This document shows, one piece after another, positions 35,268-44,125 of a DNA stretch of 46,617 nucleotides. This stretch comes from Thermotalea metallivorans. GTDB lineage: Bacteria; Bacillota; Clostridia; Peptostreptococcales; Thermotaleaceae. The notes beneath the pieces are model-generated. The model did not search any database and was not told where the DNA came from. It was given only the letters and a program-made list of their open reading frames with translations. The DNA is taken from the NCBI RefSeq assembly GCF_001562415.1, contig NZ_LOEE01000004.1, forward strand, positions 1-46,617. The letters are read 5' to 3'. Within the stretch, counting starts at the first letter, position 1. Each line of letters opens with the position of its first letter. The translations under genes and the position numbers were made by a program.

Positions 35268-36380
35268 ATGAAAAAGCGACTTCTATGGATTGTTTGTGTC
35301 TTAACTGCTGCAGCCATGATCATAGCAGGATGCGTGCCCAAAACATCATCGAATGATTCTGCTGCAAATCAGGGTGAGGAAGAAAAACTTAAGGTAGCCT
35401 TTATCTATGTAGGTCCTGTGGGAGATGCCGGTTGGTCCTATGCCCATGACAAAGGAAGAGAGTATTTGGTATCTCAGATGCCGGAGATTGAAACGACTTA
35501 TATCGAATCTGTGCCGGAGGGAGCCGATGCAGAAAGAGTCCTTACGGATTTGGTAGAGAAAGGAAACAAAGTCATATTTGCTACAAGTTTTGGCTATATG
35601 GATCCTGTGCAAAATGTGGCCCAAAAATATCCCGATGTGGTTTTTCTGCATTGTTCCGGGTATAAGACAGCGGAAAATGTAGGGACTTATTTCGGAAGGA
35701 TGTATCAACCGAGATATTTATCTGGTATCGTTGCTGGGAAAAAGACCAAAACCAATGTAATCGGCTATGTGGCAGCCTATCCCATTCCTGAGGTAATTAG
35801 GGGAATCAATGCCTTTACCCTAGGGGTAAGGTCTGTAAATCCAGATGCAGTGGTCAAGGTGGTTTGGACAAATACTTGGTATGACCCGGCAAAAGAAAAA
35901 GAGGCAGCCAAAAGCCTGCTGGATGCAGGGGCTGATGTTATTGCTCAGCACCAAGATACACCGGGACCGCAACAGGCTGCGGAAGAAAAAGGTGCCTTTT
36001 CTATCGGCTATAATACAGATATGAGCCAATTTGCTCCAAAGGCCTATTTGACGGCGCCTGTTTGGAATTGGGGACCATATTATGTAGAGACGGTAAAAGC
36101 TGTGAAAGAAGGAAGATGGAAGTCTGAGAAATACTGGGGAAACATGAAGGCGGGCGTAGTGAAGCTGGCACCGATGACGGATTTGGTGGATGCAGAGACG
36201 AAGGCCTTGGTGGCGGCAAAGGAAAAAGAAATTCTTGAGGGAACTTGGGATGTGTTTACAGGTGAAATAAAAGACCAAACAGGAACTGTAAGGGTGGCCG
36301 CCGGACAAAAGATGACCGATGAAGAAATGCTTTCCTTCGATTGGTTTGTGGAAGGTGTAGAGGGAACGATTCCAAAGTAG
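35268..36380 (+). CDS. BMP-family nucleoside-binding lipoprotein
   Basis: A 370-residue substrate-binding lipoprotein of the basic membrane protein/PnrA family, which binds purine nucleosides. Signal peptide, lipobox IAGC with C22. Mature domain: KVAFIYVGPVGDAGWSYAHDKGR and SVPEGADAERV are family landmarks; the ligand region includes DVIAQHQDTPGPQQAAEEKG. ATG 35268 follows AAGGAGAGG. It is 33 nt after xpt and has a stable hairpin after its stop, before the ATPase gene. Confidence 0.94.
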   Translation: MKKRLLWIVCVLTAAAMIIAGCVPKTSSNDSAANQGEEEKLKVAFIYVGPVGDAGWSYAHDKGREYLVSQMPEIETTYIESVPEGADAERVLTDLVEKGNKVIFATSFGYMDPVQNVAQKYPDVVFLHCSGYKTAENVGTYFGRMYQPRYLSGIVAGKKTKTNVIGYVAAYPIPEVIRGINAFTLGVRSVNPDAVVKVVWTNTWYDPAKEKEAAKSLLDAGADVIAQHQDTPGPQQAAEEKGAFSIGYNTDMSQFAPKAYLTAPVWNWGPYYVETVKAVKEGRWKSEKYWGNMKAGVVKLAPMTDLVDAETKALVAAKEKEILEGTWDVFTGEIKDQTGTVRVAAGQKMTDEEMLSFDWFVEGVEGTIPK

Positions 36381-36408
36381 AAAGACATAGAGTAATGGGA
36401 GGACAAAT

Positions 36409-36435
36409 GGCACACAGGGAAAAAACCTGTGTGCC
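36409..36435 (+). promoter_or_regulatory. hairpin between the lipoprotein and ATPase genes
   Basis: GGCACACAGG and CCTGTGTGCC, perfect 10-bp stem, 7-nt A-rich loop, no T-tract. Such hairpins after binding-protein genes commonly protect the upstream mRNA and give more lipoprotein than ATPase (established pattern, inferred here). Confidence 0.75.
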
Positions 36436-36459
36436 GCTTTCCAATGGAGGTGAAGGACA

Positions 36460-37971
36460 ATGACAGGGGAAAGCTTGGTCTATATGAAGGGCATCAGCAA
36501 GCATTTCGGAGGCATATATGTCAATGAGAAAATCGACTTTGAGTTAAAGCCGGGAGAAATCCATGCCTTGCTGGGAGAAAACGGAGCGGGAAAGTCCACG
36601 TTGATGAATATATTGGCAGGTTTATACAGGCAGGATGAAGGAGAAATCATGATTCATGGGAAAAGGGTAACCCTGCGTTCGCCGAAGGATGCTATTGCCA
36701 ACAAGGTGGGAATGATTCATCAACATTTTAAGCTGGTGGAAAATTTAACAGCAGCTGAAAATATTATCTTGGGGCGAAGCAATACCCTATTTCTCAACAG
36801 AGGGAGAATCCATGGGGAGATATTAAAATTTTCCCGAGAATACGGACTGCTGGTGAATCCAGAGGATTATATCTTTCATATGTCCGTGGGAGAAAAACAA
36901 AGAGTGGAAATTCTAAAGGCCCTGTACAGGGGAGCAGATATATTGATATTGGATGAGCCCACGGCTGTATTGACGCCCCAGGAAACCAGAGAATTGTTTG
37001 GCGTTCTGAAAAAGATGGCACAACGGGGCTGCGGCATTGTCATGATTACCCATAAAATGTGCGAGGTTATGGAGATTGCTGACACCATTACAGTGCTCCG
37101 GAAGGGAAAAAAAGTAGGAACGGTACAGAAGCAAGGAGTAAATGAACAGCAGTTGACGGAGATGATGGTAGGGCAGCAGATTGCAAAACCGAGGATAAAA
37201 AAGCCTGGGCAGGAGAATGAAACAGGACTTCGGGTGAAGGAGCTTACCGTTAAGGGGGACAAGGGGACTATTGCTGTCAAAAATGTGAGTTTTGAAGTGA
37301 AAAGGGGGGAAATTGTTGGAATTGCGGGTATATCCGGCAGCGGTCAGAGAGAGCTGGCGGAAGCCATTGCGGGGCTAAGACGAATTGAAGAAGGAAGCAT
37401 TGAGATCTATCACCAGGAAGTAAAGGGAAGAAGCGTAAGGGAGATCATCGATATGGGATTAAGTTATGTACCCGAGGATCGCTTGGGCATGGGTCTGGTA
37501 GGGAATATGAATATTTCAGAGAATCTTATTTTAAAAGATTATAGAAAGCCGGAGGCAAGGCAAGGTATTTTCATTCATAGGCAAAAAATCAAAGAAAAAG
37601 CCAAGGCAGTAGTCCGTCAATTTGACATAAAAGTTGCCCATATGGATGGGCCTATCCGGGTACTTTCCGGAGGAAATCTCCAAAAAATTCTTCTGGGCAG
37701 GGAGATTCTAAAAGAACCGAAAGTATTGATAGCTGCTTATCCTGCAAGGGGCTTGGATATTGCCACCACGGAGGCTGTCTATCACCTGCTGTTGGAGCAG
37801 AGAAACAAAGGATGTGCAGTATTGTTTATCTCGGAAGATTTGGATGAGATTATGGAATTGTCTGACCGGATTGTTGTGATGGAGAGTGGACAAGTAGTGG
37901 GCGTGGTAAAACCGGAGGAAACCTCCGTTGACGAGATCGGGATGATGATGTTGCATGGGCAAGTGAGTTAG
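36460..37971 (+). CDS. nucleoside ABC transporter ATPase, double NBD (NupO-like)
   Basis: A 503-residue ATPase with two nucleotide-binding domains, as in RbsA/YufO. First: Walker A GENGAGKST (39-47), VGEKQRVEI signature, LILDEPTA. Second: GISGSGQREL in place of Walker A (the lysine is replaced by Gln), LSGGNLQKILLGREI signature, LIAAYPARGLDI for Walker B. The degenerate second site is normal for this family. It energises the two permeases that follow, whose starts are 11 nt and overlapping. ATG 36460 follows GGAGG. Confidence 0.94.
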   Translation: MTGESLVYMKGISKHFGGIYVNEKIDFELKPGEIHALLGENGAGKSTLMNILAGLYRQDEGEIMIHGKRVTLRSPKDAIANKVGMIHQHFKLVENLTAAENIILGRSNTLFLNRGRIHGEILKFSREYGLLVNPEDYIFHMSVGEKQRVEILKALYRGADILILDEPTAVLTPQETRELFGVLKKMAQRGCGIVMITHKMCEVMEIADTITVLRKGKKVGTVQKQGVNEQQLTEMMVGQQIAKPRIKKPGQENETGLRVKELTVKGDKGTIAVKNVSFEVKRGEIVGIAGISGSGQRELAEAIAGLRRIEEGSIEIYHQEVKGRSVREIIDMGLSYVPEDRLGMGLVGNMNISENLILKDYRKPEARQGIFIHRQKIKEKAKAVVRQFDIKVAHMDGPIRVLSGGNLQKILLGREILKEPKVLIAAYPARGLDIATTEAVYHLLLEQRNKGCAVLFISEDLDEIMELSDRIVVMESGQVVGVVKPEETSVDEIGMMMLHGQVS

Positions 37972-37982
37972 GAGGAAATGAA

Positions 37983-39092
37983 GTGATATCATTGCTGAAA
38001 ATCGAAAAAAGAGAGATAAATAATCCCTATATTTTAACGGCAATCCGGATGGTAGGAATTTTTTTGGCGATGGTTACGGGAGGCATCTTCTTGCAGTTTA
38101 CAGGCCATGAACCTTTGGCTGTGTATAGGACCATGACGGAAGGGGTCTTCGGTTCAGCCTACGGATTTAACGAAACTATTGTAAAGACCATTCCCCTGCT
38201 TCTAGCTGCTTTGGGTATTTCTGTTGCTTTCCGCATGAAGCTTTGGAATATTGGAGCAGAGGGACAAATCTATGTAGGTGCCATTGCAGCTAGTGGCATT
38301 GCCTTAAAGTTTGGATATTTACCAGCCTACTTGCTGATTCCCTTCATGCTGTTGGGAGGGTTTGCAGGAGGTGCAGTGTGGGCTTTGGTCCCGGCAGTGG
38401 CAAGGGCATGGTGGGGAACAAATGAAACCATTACTACCCTTATGATGAACTATATAGGCATTCTTTGGACAGACTATCTGGTATTCGGTCCGTGGAAGGA
38501 CCCCAATGGCTTTAACTTCCCCATTACCCCTGAATTTAGTGAAACCGCCTTTCTGCCTGCCTTTGGAAAGACAAGGGTTCATATGGGGATTATCATTGCC
38601 CTGTTATTGGCCGGGATTCTCTATGTATTTATTTATCATACAATTTTGGGATATGAAATTCGTGTAGCTGGGGAAAATAGCGAGGCAGCTCGATATGCAG
38701 GCATGAAGGTAACATGGAATATTTTGCTGGCTTTATTCATCAGCGGGGGGATTGCAGGCGTTGCAGGGATGACGGAGGTAGCAGGAATTACCCATAGACT
38801 CCAATCCGGTCTTTCGCCAGGTTATGGCTACAGCGCCATTATTATTGCCTGGCTGTCTAGGTTGAATCCCATTGCCATTGTGGGTGTTTCCTTTCTATTC
38901 GGAGGACTGCTGGTAGGAGGCTATGCAGTACAAACCAGTGGACTGCCTGCTTCTACGGCTTTGATGCTTCAAGGACTCATCCTTTTCTTTGTGCTGGGTG
39001 GAGAATTTTTTACCCGGTACAGGGTCATATGTTACCAAAATAAAGTTGCAAAAAGGGAGGGGGATGTCCATGGATTATCAAGGAGCAATTAG
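37983..39092 (+). CDS. nucleoside ABC permease, larger subunit
   Basis: A 369-residue membrane protein of the BPD_transp_2 family with about 8-10 hydrophobic segments, equivalent to YufP/NupP. GTG 37983 is the start, preceded by GGAGG (37971-37976). Family landmarks: ETIVKTIPLLLAALGISVAFRMKLWNIGAEGQIYVGA and GENSEAARYAGMKV. Its 3' end overlaps the second permease by 23 nt. Confidence 0.92.
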   Translation: MISLLKIEKREINNPYILTAIRMVGIFLAMVTGGIFLQFTGHEPLAVYRTMTEGVFGSAYGFNETIVKTIPLLLAALGISVAFRMKLWNIGAEGQIYVGAIAASGIALKFGYLPAYLLIPFMLLGGFAGGAVWALVPAVARAWWGTNETITTLMMNYIGILWTDYLVFGPWKDPNGFNFPITPEFSETAFLPAFGKTRVHMGIIIALLLAGILYVFIYHTILGYEIRVAGENSEAARYAGMKVTWNILLALFISGGIAGVAGMTEVAGITHRLQSGLSPGYGYSAIIIAWLSRLNPIAIVGVSFLFGGLLVGGYAVQTSGLPASTALMLQGLILFFVLGGEFFTRYRVICYQNKVAKREGDVHGLSRSN

Positions 39093-40002
39093 TATTCTGG
39101 CGGCGGCTGTAACGGCGGGAACCCCTATTTTCTATGCTTCTCTAGGAGAGATTCTCTGTGAAAAATCGGGAAATTTAAACTTAGGGGTAGAGGGAATGAT
39201 GCTGGTAGGTGCCGTATGCGGCTTTCAAGCTGCGGTGCTGACAGGGAATCCATGGTTGGGAATTTTGGCAGCTATGCTGGCAGGCGGCATGCTTTCCCTT
39301 ATACACGCATTTTTGACTATCACCCTGAAAGCCAGCCAGGTAGTGAGTGGACTGGCCCTCACGATCTTTGGAACGGGATTAAGCAGTTTTATCGGAAAAA
39401 AATTGATTGGAATTCCTGCTCCTGTAAAGTTTAGCAAAATGGATGTTCCGGTGTTGTCGGATATTCCTCTCCTAGGACCCATCCTTTTCCATCAGGATGT
39501 TCTGGTCTATATCAGTTATCTTTTTGTGATTGTCGTATGGATTTATTTGTATCACACCAATTGGGGGTTAAAGCTGAAGGCCGTGGGAGAAAATCCTGCT
39601 GCTGCCGATGCGGCGGGTATCTATGTGGCAAGAATACAGTATGTACATGTATTTTTGGGAGGGCTACTTGCAGGAATGGGTGGGGCCTATTTATCCCTAG
39701 CCTATGCCCCTTCATGGTTGGAAAATATGACGGCAGGAAGAGGATGGATTGCCGTTGCCTTGGTGATCTTTGCTCTTTGGGATCCCGCTAGGGCCTTGCT
39801 GGGAGCCTATATTTTTGGAGGGTTGGATATTTTGGGATACCGCGTGCAGGCTTTGGGTATTACCGTTTCTCCTTTTTTAATGAAGATGATTCCTTACCTT
39901 TTTACGGTTGGCGTATTGATCTTTATTTCGGCGAAAAAGGGAAAGCACCATACGGCTGCTCCGGCTGGCTTGGGTATTGCCTATCATCGGGAAGACAGAT
40001 AA
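39070..40002 (+). CDS. nucleoside ABC permease, smaller subunit
   Basis: A 310-residue BPD_transp_2 permease equivalent to YufQ/NupQ, with about 8 membrane segments. Landmarks: ASLGEILCEKSGNLNLGVEGMMLVGA, KAVGENPAAADAAGI and GGAYLSLAYAPSW. ATG 39070 is better spaced from GGGAGG (39055-39060) than ATG 39064. It overlaps the previous gene by 23 nt; the pair form the nucleoside channel. No terminator is obvious after it. Confidence 0.92.
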   Translation: MDYQGAISILAAAVTAGTPIFYASLGEILCEKSGNLNLGVEGMMLVGAVCGFQAAVLTGNPWLGILAAMLAGGMLSLIHAFLTITLKASQVVSGLALTIFGTGLSSFIGKKLIGIPAPVKFSKMDVPVLSDIPLLGPILFHQDVLVYISYLFVIVVWIYLYHTNWGLKLKAVGENPAAADAAGIYVARIQYVHVFLGGLLAGMGGAYLSLAYAPSWLENMTAGRGWIAVALVIFALWDPARALLGAYIFGGLDILGYRVQALGITVSPFLMKMIPYLFTVGVLIFISAKKGKHHTAAPAGLGIAYHREDR

Positions 40003-40116
40003 TGATAGAAGTGAAAAATAGAGTGGTGGATTGTTCTGTGAAAATGTGGATATTATGAAAGAAAAGACGTTTTTATCCACAGCAAAACTCTTTATTTCAT
40101 ATCAGGTCAAGGAAGA

Positions 40117-40145
40117 TTGACAATCTATTGGGATTGTGTTACGAT
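40117..40145 (+). promoter_or_regulatory. pyrE promoter
   Basis: TTGACA (40117-40122), 17-nt spacer, TACGAT (40140-40145), 58 nt before pyrE. Confidence 0.82.
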
Positions 40146-40203
40146 GAACAAAATAAAAACGCCTTTAAAGGAAGTCCAGTGAGGCTGACAAGGAGGAATA
40201 AAA

Positions 40204-40854
40204 ATGAATATGAGCAAGGAAATTGCGAAAAAGCTGTTGGAAATTGAAGCTGTAACTTTGAGAAATACAGACAACCTGTTTACTTGGGCATCAGGAATTA
40301 AGTCTCCTATTTACTGTGATAATCGGTTGACCATGGGCTATCCAGCGATTCGGGAGATGATTGCCGAAGGATTCGCAGATCTCATTCGGACTTATTATCC
40401 GGAGGCAGATCTTTTGGTGGGGACAGCCACGGCAGGTATACCTCATGCGGCATGGACTGCTCAAAAGATGAATTTGCCCATGGCTTATGTGAGAAGCAGT
40501 GCAAAGGGGCATGGCAAAGGCAATCAGATTGAGGGCAAGGTGGAAAAGGGACAAAAAGCCGTAGTCATTGAAGATTTATTATCTACAGGCGGCAGTTCTA
40601 TGAAGACGGTGCAGGCATTGCGGGAAGCCGGCATAGGGGTCTTGGGGGTTGTGGCTATTTTTACCTACGGGTTTCCTCAGGCAGAGGAAGCCTTCCAAAG
40701 GGAAAAAATCAGCTACCATACTTTGACAAGCTATCAGGTGCTTCTTCCCATTGCCGTGGAAATGGGATTTGTTCAGGAACAGGAATTGGCTTTATTAGAG
40801 AAATGGAGCAAAAATCCTTATGTATTCAATGAAATGGAGAAGGTACACCCATAG
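40204..40854 (+). CDS. pyrE: PyrE, orotate phosphoribosyltransferase
   Basis: A 216-residue enzyme that makes orotidine 5'-phosphate in pyrimidine synthesis. PRPP loop VVIEDLLSTGGSS; flexible-loop lysines in RSSAKGHGKGNQIEG; the N-terminal block FTWASGIKSPIYCDNR is a PyrE signature. ATG 40204 follows AAGGAGG. Standing alone with its own promoter, not in a pyr operon; no PyrR site is seen. Its stop lies inside a hairpin terminator. Confidence 0.96.
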   Translation: MNMSKEIAKKLLEIEAVTLRNTDNLFTWASGIKSPIYCDNRLTMGYPAIREMIAEGFADLIRTYYPEADLLVGTATAGIPHAAWTAQKMNLPMAYVRSSAKGHGKGNQIEGKVEKGQKAVVIEDLLSTGGSSMKTVQALREAGIGVLGVVAIFTYGFPQAEEAFQREKISYHTLTSYQVLLPIAVEMGFVQEQELALLEKWSKNPYVFNEMEKVHP

Positions 40855-40866
40855 GTGTATCTTTTT
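40842..40866 (+). terminator. terminator overlapping the end of pyrE
   Basis: GGTACACC pairs with GGTGTATC (one G-U), loop CATA, then TTTTT. The stop codon of pyrE is in the loop/stem. Confidence 0.8.
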
Positions 40867-40992
40867 ATCATTGAAGGGACTTCGATGAAAAGGAAAGAAA
40901 GTAGGAAGAATTAAATTCTAAGAATGAGAGAGTATATGGAAGCTACCTGTAGAATTATATCAAAATCCGTAAGAATTGGGGCCACAGGATTA

Positions 40993-41022
40993 TTGTCATA
41001 CCCGTCCAAAATCGTGCATAAT
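40993..41022 (+). promoter_or_regulatory. nrdD promoter
   Basis: TTGTCA (40993-40998), 18-nt spacer, CATAAT (41017-41022), with a G before the -10 (GTGCATAAT). Confidence 0.65.
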
Positions 41023-41038
41023 ATACAATATATAGTAT
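41023..41038. promoter_or_regulatory. NrdR-like box upstream of nrdD
   Basis: ATACAATATATAGTAT matches the NrdR pattern ACACAATATATAGTGT at 14 of 16 positions and directly follows the -10. NrdR represses ribonucleotide reductase genes. NrdR sites usually come in pairs; I see only one. Confidence 0.65.
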
Positions 41039-41072
41039 GAGAGGAAAGTTACGTCACAAGAGGAGGGGTATT

Positions 41073-43199
41073 ATGTCCGTTACAAAGATTCAAAAGAGGA
41101 ACGGCGAAATTGTCGATTTTGATAGCAGCAAAATCAAAGCGGCCATTTTTGCAGCTGCCAAATCGGTGGGGGGAAAAGATGAAGTCATTGCCCAAAAATT
41201 AACCAGGATGGTGGTTGAGATTGTCAATGAAACTTACGCAGCCAGCATCCCATCGGTAGAGGATATACAAGATATCGTGGAAAAAGTATTGATTGAGGAA
41301 GGACATGCCAAAACGGCAAAGGCATATATTTTATATCGAAAAAAGCATGAGGAGATTCGTGAAGTAAGAAATCTTTTCATGGATGCGGAACGTATGGTGG
41401 AAGAGTATGTAAACTTAGAGGATTGGAGAGTCAATGAAAATGCCAATATGGGATTTTCATTGCAAGGGCTGAACAACCATATCGTAGAGAGCATCACTAC
41501 AAAATACTGGCTAAATAAAATTTATAGGAAGGAATTAAGGGACGCCCATATTCGAGGCGATTTGCATATACATGATCTTGGTCTGTTGGCACCCTACTGC
41601 TGCGGCTGGGATTTAGAAGCTTTTTTGCGACACGGCTTTAAAGGAGCAAAGGGAAAAGTTGAATCAAAACCTCCCAAGCACTTTGAATCGGCTTTGGGGC
41701 AACTGGTAAATCTGCTTTATACCCTTCAGGGAGAATCGGCGGGGGCGCAGGCCGTATCCAGTCTTGATACATACTTGGCACCATTTATCTATTATGACGG
41801 ATTGGATTATCTACAGGTAAAAAAGGCAATACAACGGTTTGTATTTAACTTGAACGTACCTACACGGGTGGGCTTTCAGACGCCTTTTACCAATGTAACC
41901 CTAGATATTACCCCTCATCCTCTGTTGAAAAACCAGCCGGTAATTATCGGCGGAAAAGCCATGGATAAGACATATAAGGAATTCCAAAAGGAAATGGATA
42001 TGTTTAACAAAGCTTTCTGTGAAGTAATGATGGAAGGGGATGGAGCAGGCAGGGCCTTTAGCTTTCCTATTCCTACAGTGAATATTACCCACGACTTTCC
42101 ATGGGATTCAGAAGTGGTCAACAATATCATGGAAATGACCAGAAAGTTTGGTACTCCCTATTTTGCAAACTTTTTAAATTCGGATTTATCACCAGAAGAT
42201 ATCCGTTCCATGTGTTGCCGCCTAAGGCTGGATAACCGGGAGCTGCGGAAAAGGGGAGGCGGCCTTTTTGGGGCAAATCCATTAACAGGTTCTATCAATG
42301 TTGTCACCTTGAATATGGCGAGAATCGGCTATCTGTCCAAAAGCGTGGAAGAGTTTAAACGCAAGGTCCGAGAGTTGATGGAAATTGCAAAGGAAATCTG
42401 CGAGAATAAACGAGAAGTTTTGGAAAAATATATGGATGCGGGGTTGTATCCGTATTCCAGGTATTATCTGCAAGGCGTAAAGGATGCTACAGGTCAGTAT
42501 TTCAAAAACCATTTCTCCACGATTGGCATTAATGGCATGAATGAGGCTTGCATCAACCTCTTGGGGGTAGATATTACTACAGAAGAAGGCAATGCCTTTG
42601 CGGTAGAGATTATGGAATTTATGAACCGTGTCATTCAGATCTTCCAAGAAGAGACGGGGAGTCTTTGGAATCTTGAGGCGTCCCCGGCAGAGGGTGCATC
42701 CTATCGGTTTGCCAGATTAGATAAGAAAATGTATCCCAATATCTTCACCCAAGGAAAAGATGAACCCTATTATACAAATTCGACACAGCTTCCCGTAAAT
42801 TATACAAGAGATATCTTTGAAGCGGTGGAGAAACAGGAAAAACTCCAATCCCTTTATACAGGAGGAACAGTTCTTCATGGATTTATTGGAGAAGAAATTG
42901 AGAGCATAGAAACCTGCAAGACATTGATTAAGAAAATCTTCCAAAATAGCAGTATTCCCTATGTAACCATTACACCGACCTTCTCCATCTGTCCGGATCA
43001 TGGATATTTGGCCGGGGAACATTTCTATTGTCCTCATTGTGACAGAGAAGCAGAAGTCTGGACAAGGGTTGTGGGATTCCATAGGCCGGTGCAATCCTGG
43101 AATAAAGGGAAACAAGAGGAGTACAAAGATCGGGAGGAGTTTTCCCATAAGGTAAGCCTAGAGGCAGTGGAAGGGTATAAGGAAGTGAAAATAAGCTAA
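41073..43199 (+). CDS. nrdD: NrdD, anaerobic ribonucleoside-triphosphate reductase
   Basis: A 708-residue glycyl-radical class III ribonucleotide reductase. N-terminal ATP-cone (about 1-95), then the barrel. Radical glycine G668 lies in TRVVGFHRPVQSWNKGK. Zinc site: C640-X2-H643 and C653-X2-C656 (ICPDHGY...CPHC). Active-site cysteine is in the MCCRLRLDNRELRKRGGG region. Other landmarks: TIGINGMNE. ATG 41073 follows GAGGAGGGG, and an upstream in-frame ATG is within the promoter region. Followed by nrdG after 14 nt. Confidence 0.97.
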   Translation: MSVTKIQKRNGEIVDFDSSKIKAAIFAAAKSVGGKDEVIAQKLTRMVVEIVNETYAASIPSVEDIQDIVEKVLIEEGHAKTAKAYILYRKKHEEIREVRNLFMDAERMVEEYVNLEDWRVNENANMGFSLQGLNNHIVESITTKYWLNKIYRKELRDAHIRGDLHIHDLGLLAPYCCGWDLEAFLRHGFKGAKGKVESKPPKHFESALGQLVNLLYTLQGESAGAQAVSSLDTYLAPFIYYDGLDYLQVKKAIQRFVFNLNVPTRVGFQTPFTNVTLDITPHPLLKNQPVIIGGKAMDKTYKEFQKEMDMFNKAFCEVMMEGDGAGRAFSFPIPTVNITHDFPWDSEVVNNIMEMTRKFGTPYFANFLNSDLSPEDIRSMCCRLRLDNRELRKRGGGLFGANPLTGSINVVTLNMARIGYLSKSVEEFKRKVRELMEIAKEICENKREVLEKYMDAGLYPYSRYYLQGVKDATGQYFKNHFSTIGINGMNEACINLLGVDITTEEGNAFAVEIMEFMNRVIQIFQEETGSLWNLEASPAEGASYRFARLDKKMYPNIFTQGKDEPYYTNSTQLPVNYTRDIFEAVEKQEKLQSLYTGGTVLHGFIGEEIESIETCKTLIKKIFQNSSIPYVTITPTFSICPDHGYLAGEHFYCPHCDREAEVWTRVVGFHRPVQSWNKGKQEEYKDREEFSHKVSLEAVEGYKEVKIS

Positions 43200-43213
43200 A
43201 GGGGCGTTGAGAC

Positions 43214-43897
43214 ATGCATATCATTGGACAGGAGAAAACATCATTGATTGATTATCCGGATAAGATTTGTACGGTGTATTTTACAGCCGGATGTAATTTC
43301 AAATGTCCATATTGTCACAATGGGTCCATTGTACGGGGAGAAGGAAATGCCATTGAGGATAGGGAGATATTTTCCTTCCTGCAAAAAAGAAAAAAGTTTA
43401 TTGACGGTGTATGTATTTCAGGAGGAGAACCTACCTTATATCCTGACTTGTATGAATTTGTTCAAAAAATAAAGGAAATGGGGTTTTTGATAAAGCTGGA
43501 TACTAATGGTACGAATCCCTTTCTTTTGAAGAGGCTTCTGGAGGAAAAATGGATTGACTACGTAGCCATGGATCTGAAAGCACCCCTTGAGAAATATGAA
43601 ACTGTAGTGAAAGTCCCCGTAGATCCGGAAAAGATCCGAAGCAGCATTCATATGATTATGAACGGAAACGTAGACTATGAATTTCGTACAACCGTGTGCA
43701 AGGAACTTTTATTAGAAGAAGATATTCTAGCGATGGCACAGGAAATTAAAGGAAGTAAACGATACTATCTGCAGAATTTTAGAGACGGGGACACCATATT
43801 GGAAGGAAAGGGTCGATTCACCCCTTATGATAGGGAAGTCCTCGAGGCAGTGAAGCAAAGGATAGAAGGATTGTTTGATATATGCAGGATTCGATAG
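43214..43897 (+). CDS. nrdG: NrdG, anaerobic RNR activating enzyme, radical SAM
   Basis: A 227-residue radical-SAM activase that forms the glycyl radical on NrdD. Motif C27-X3-C31-X2-C34 (CNFKCPYC); ISGGEPTLYPDL is the SAM-binding GGE region. It belongs to the longer class (about 230 residues) found beside clostridial NrdD, rather than the 155-residue E. coli type. ATG 43214 follows AAAGGGG. Its stop codon is inside the following terminator. Confidence 0.95.
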   Translation: MHIIGQEKTSLIDYPDKICTVYFTAGCNFKCPYCHNGSIVRGEGNAIEDREIFSFLQKRKKFIDGVCISGGEPTLYPDLYEFVQKIKEMGFLIKLDTNGTNPFLLKRLLEEKWIDYVAMDLKAPLEKYETVVKVPVDPEKIRSSIHMIMNGNVDYEFRTTVCKELLLEEDILAMAQEIKGSKRYYLQNFRDGDTILEGKGRFTPYDREVLEAVKQRIEGLFDICRIR

Positions 43898-43924
43898 AGA
43901 GCGGTACAACTGCTCTCTTTTTTA
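43897..43924 (+). terminator. terminator after nrdG
   Basis: GAGAGC and GCTCTC arms around a 9-nt loop, then six T. Confidence 0.9.
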
Positions 43925-44042
43925 TAATACTGAAAGGCAGCATTTTGCTATAAAAAGCATACAGTAGTGATATAGAAAGAATTGATAAAATGAACAATCC
44001 TACAATTGAATATCCTTTGTTGTATGGAATACTTTTTTTATG

Positions 44043-44096
44043 ATTGCTGGGCAACCATTGCCGACAGAGGGTGACCGACTTGAGGGTTGCATGTTT
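44043..44096 (+). other. G/C-rich leader segment, possible structured RNA
   Basis: In A/T-rich surroundings, GGGCAACC at 44048 and GGGTTGC near 44085 can pair, enclosing GGGTGACC. No T-tract follows. It precedes the DUF6765-type gene by about 30 nt. I do not recognise a riboswitch class. Confidence 0.4.
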
Positions 44097-44125
44097 GTGG
44101 AATGATTGGCAAAAGGAGGGTGAAA

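Noticed and set aside
35820-36413. 197-codon minus-strand frame
   Set aside because: Antisense to the nucleoside-binding lipoprotein gene.
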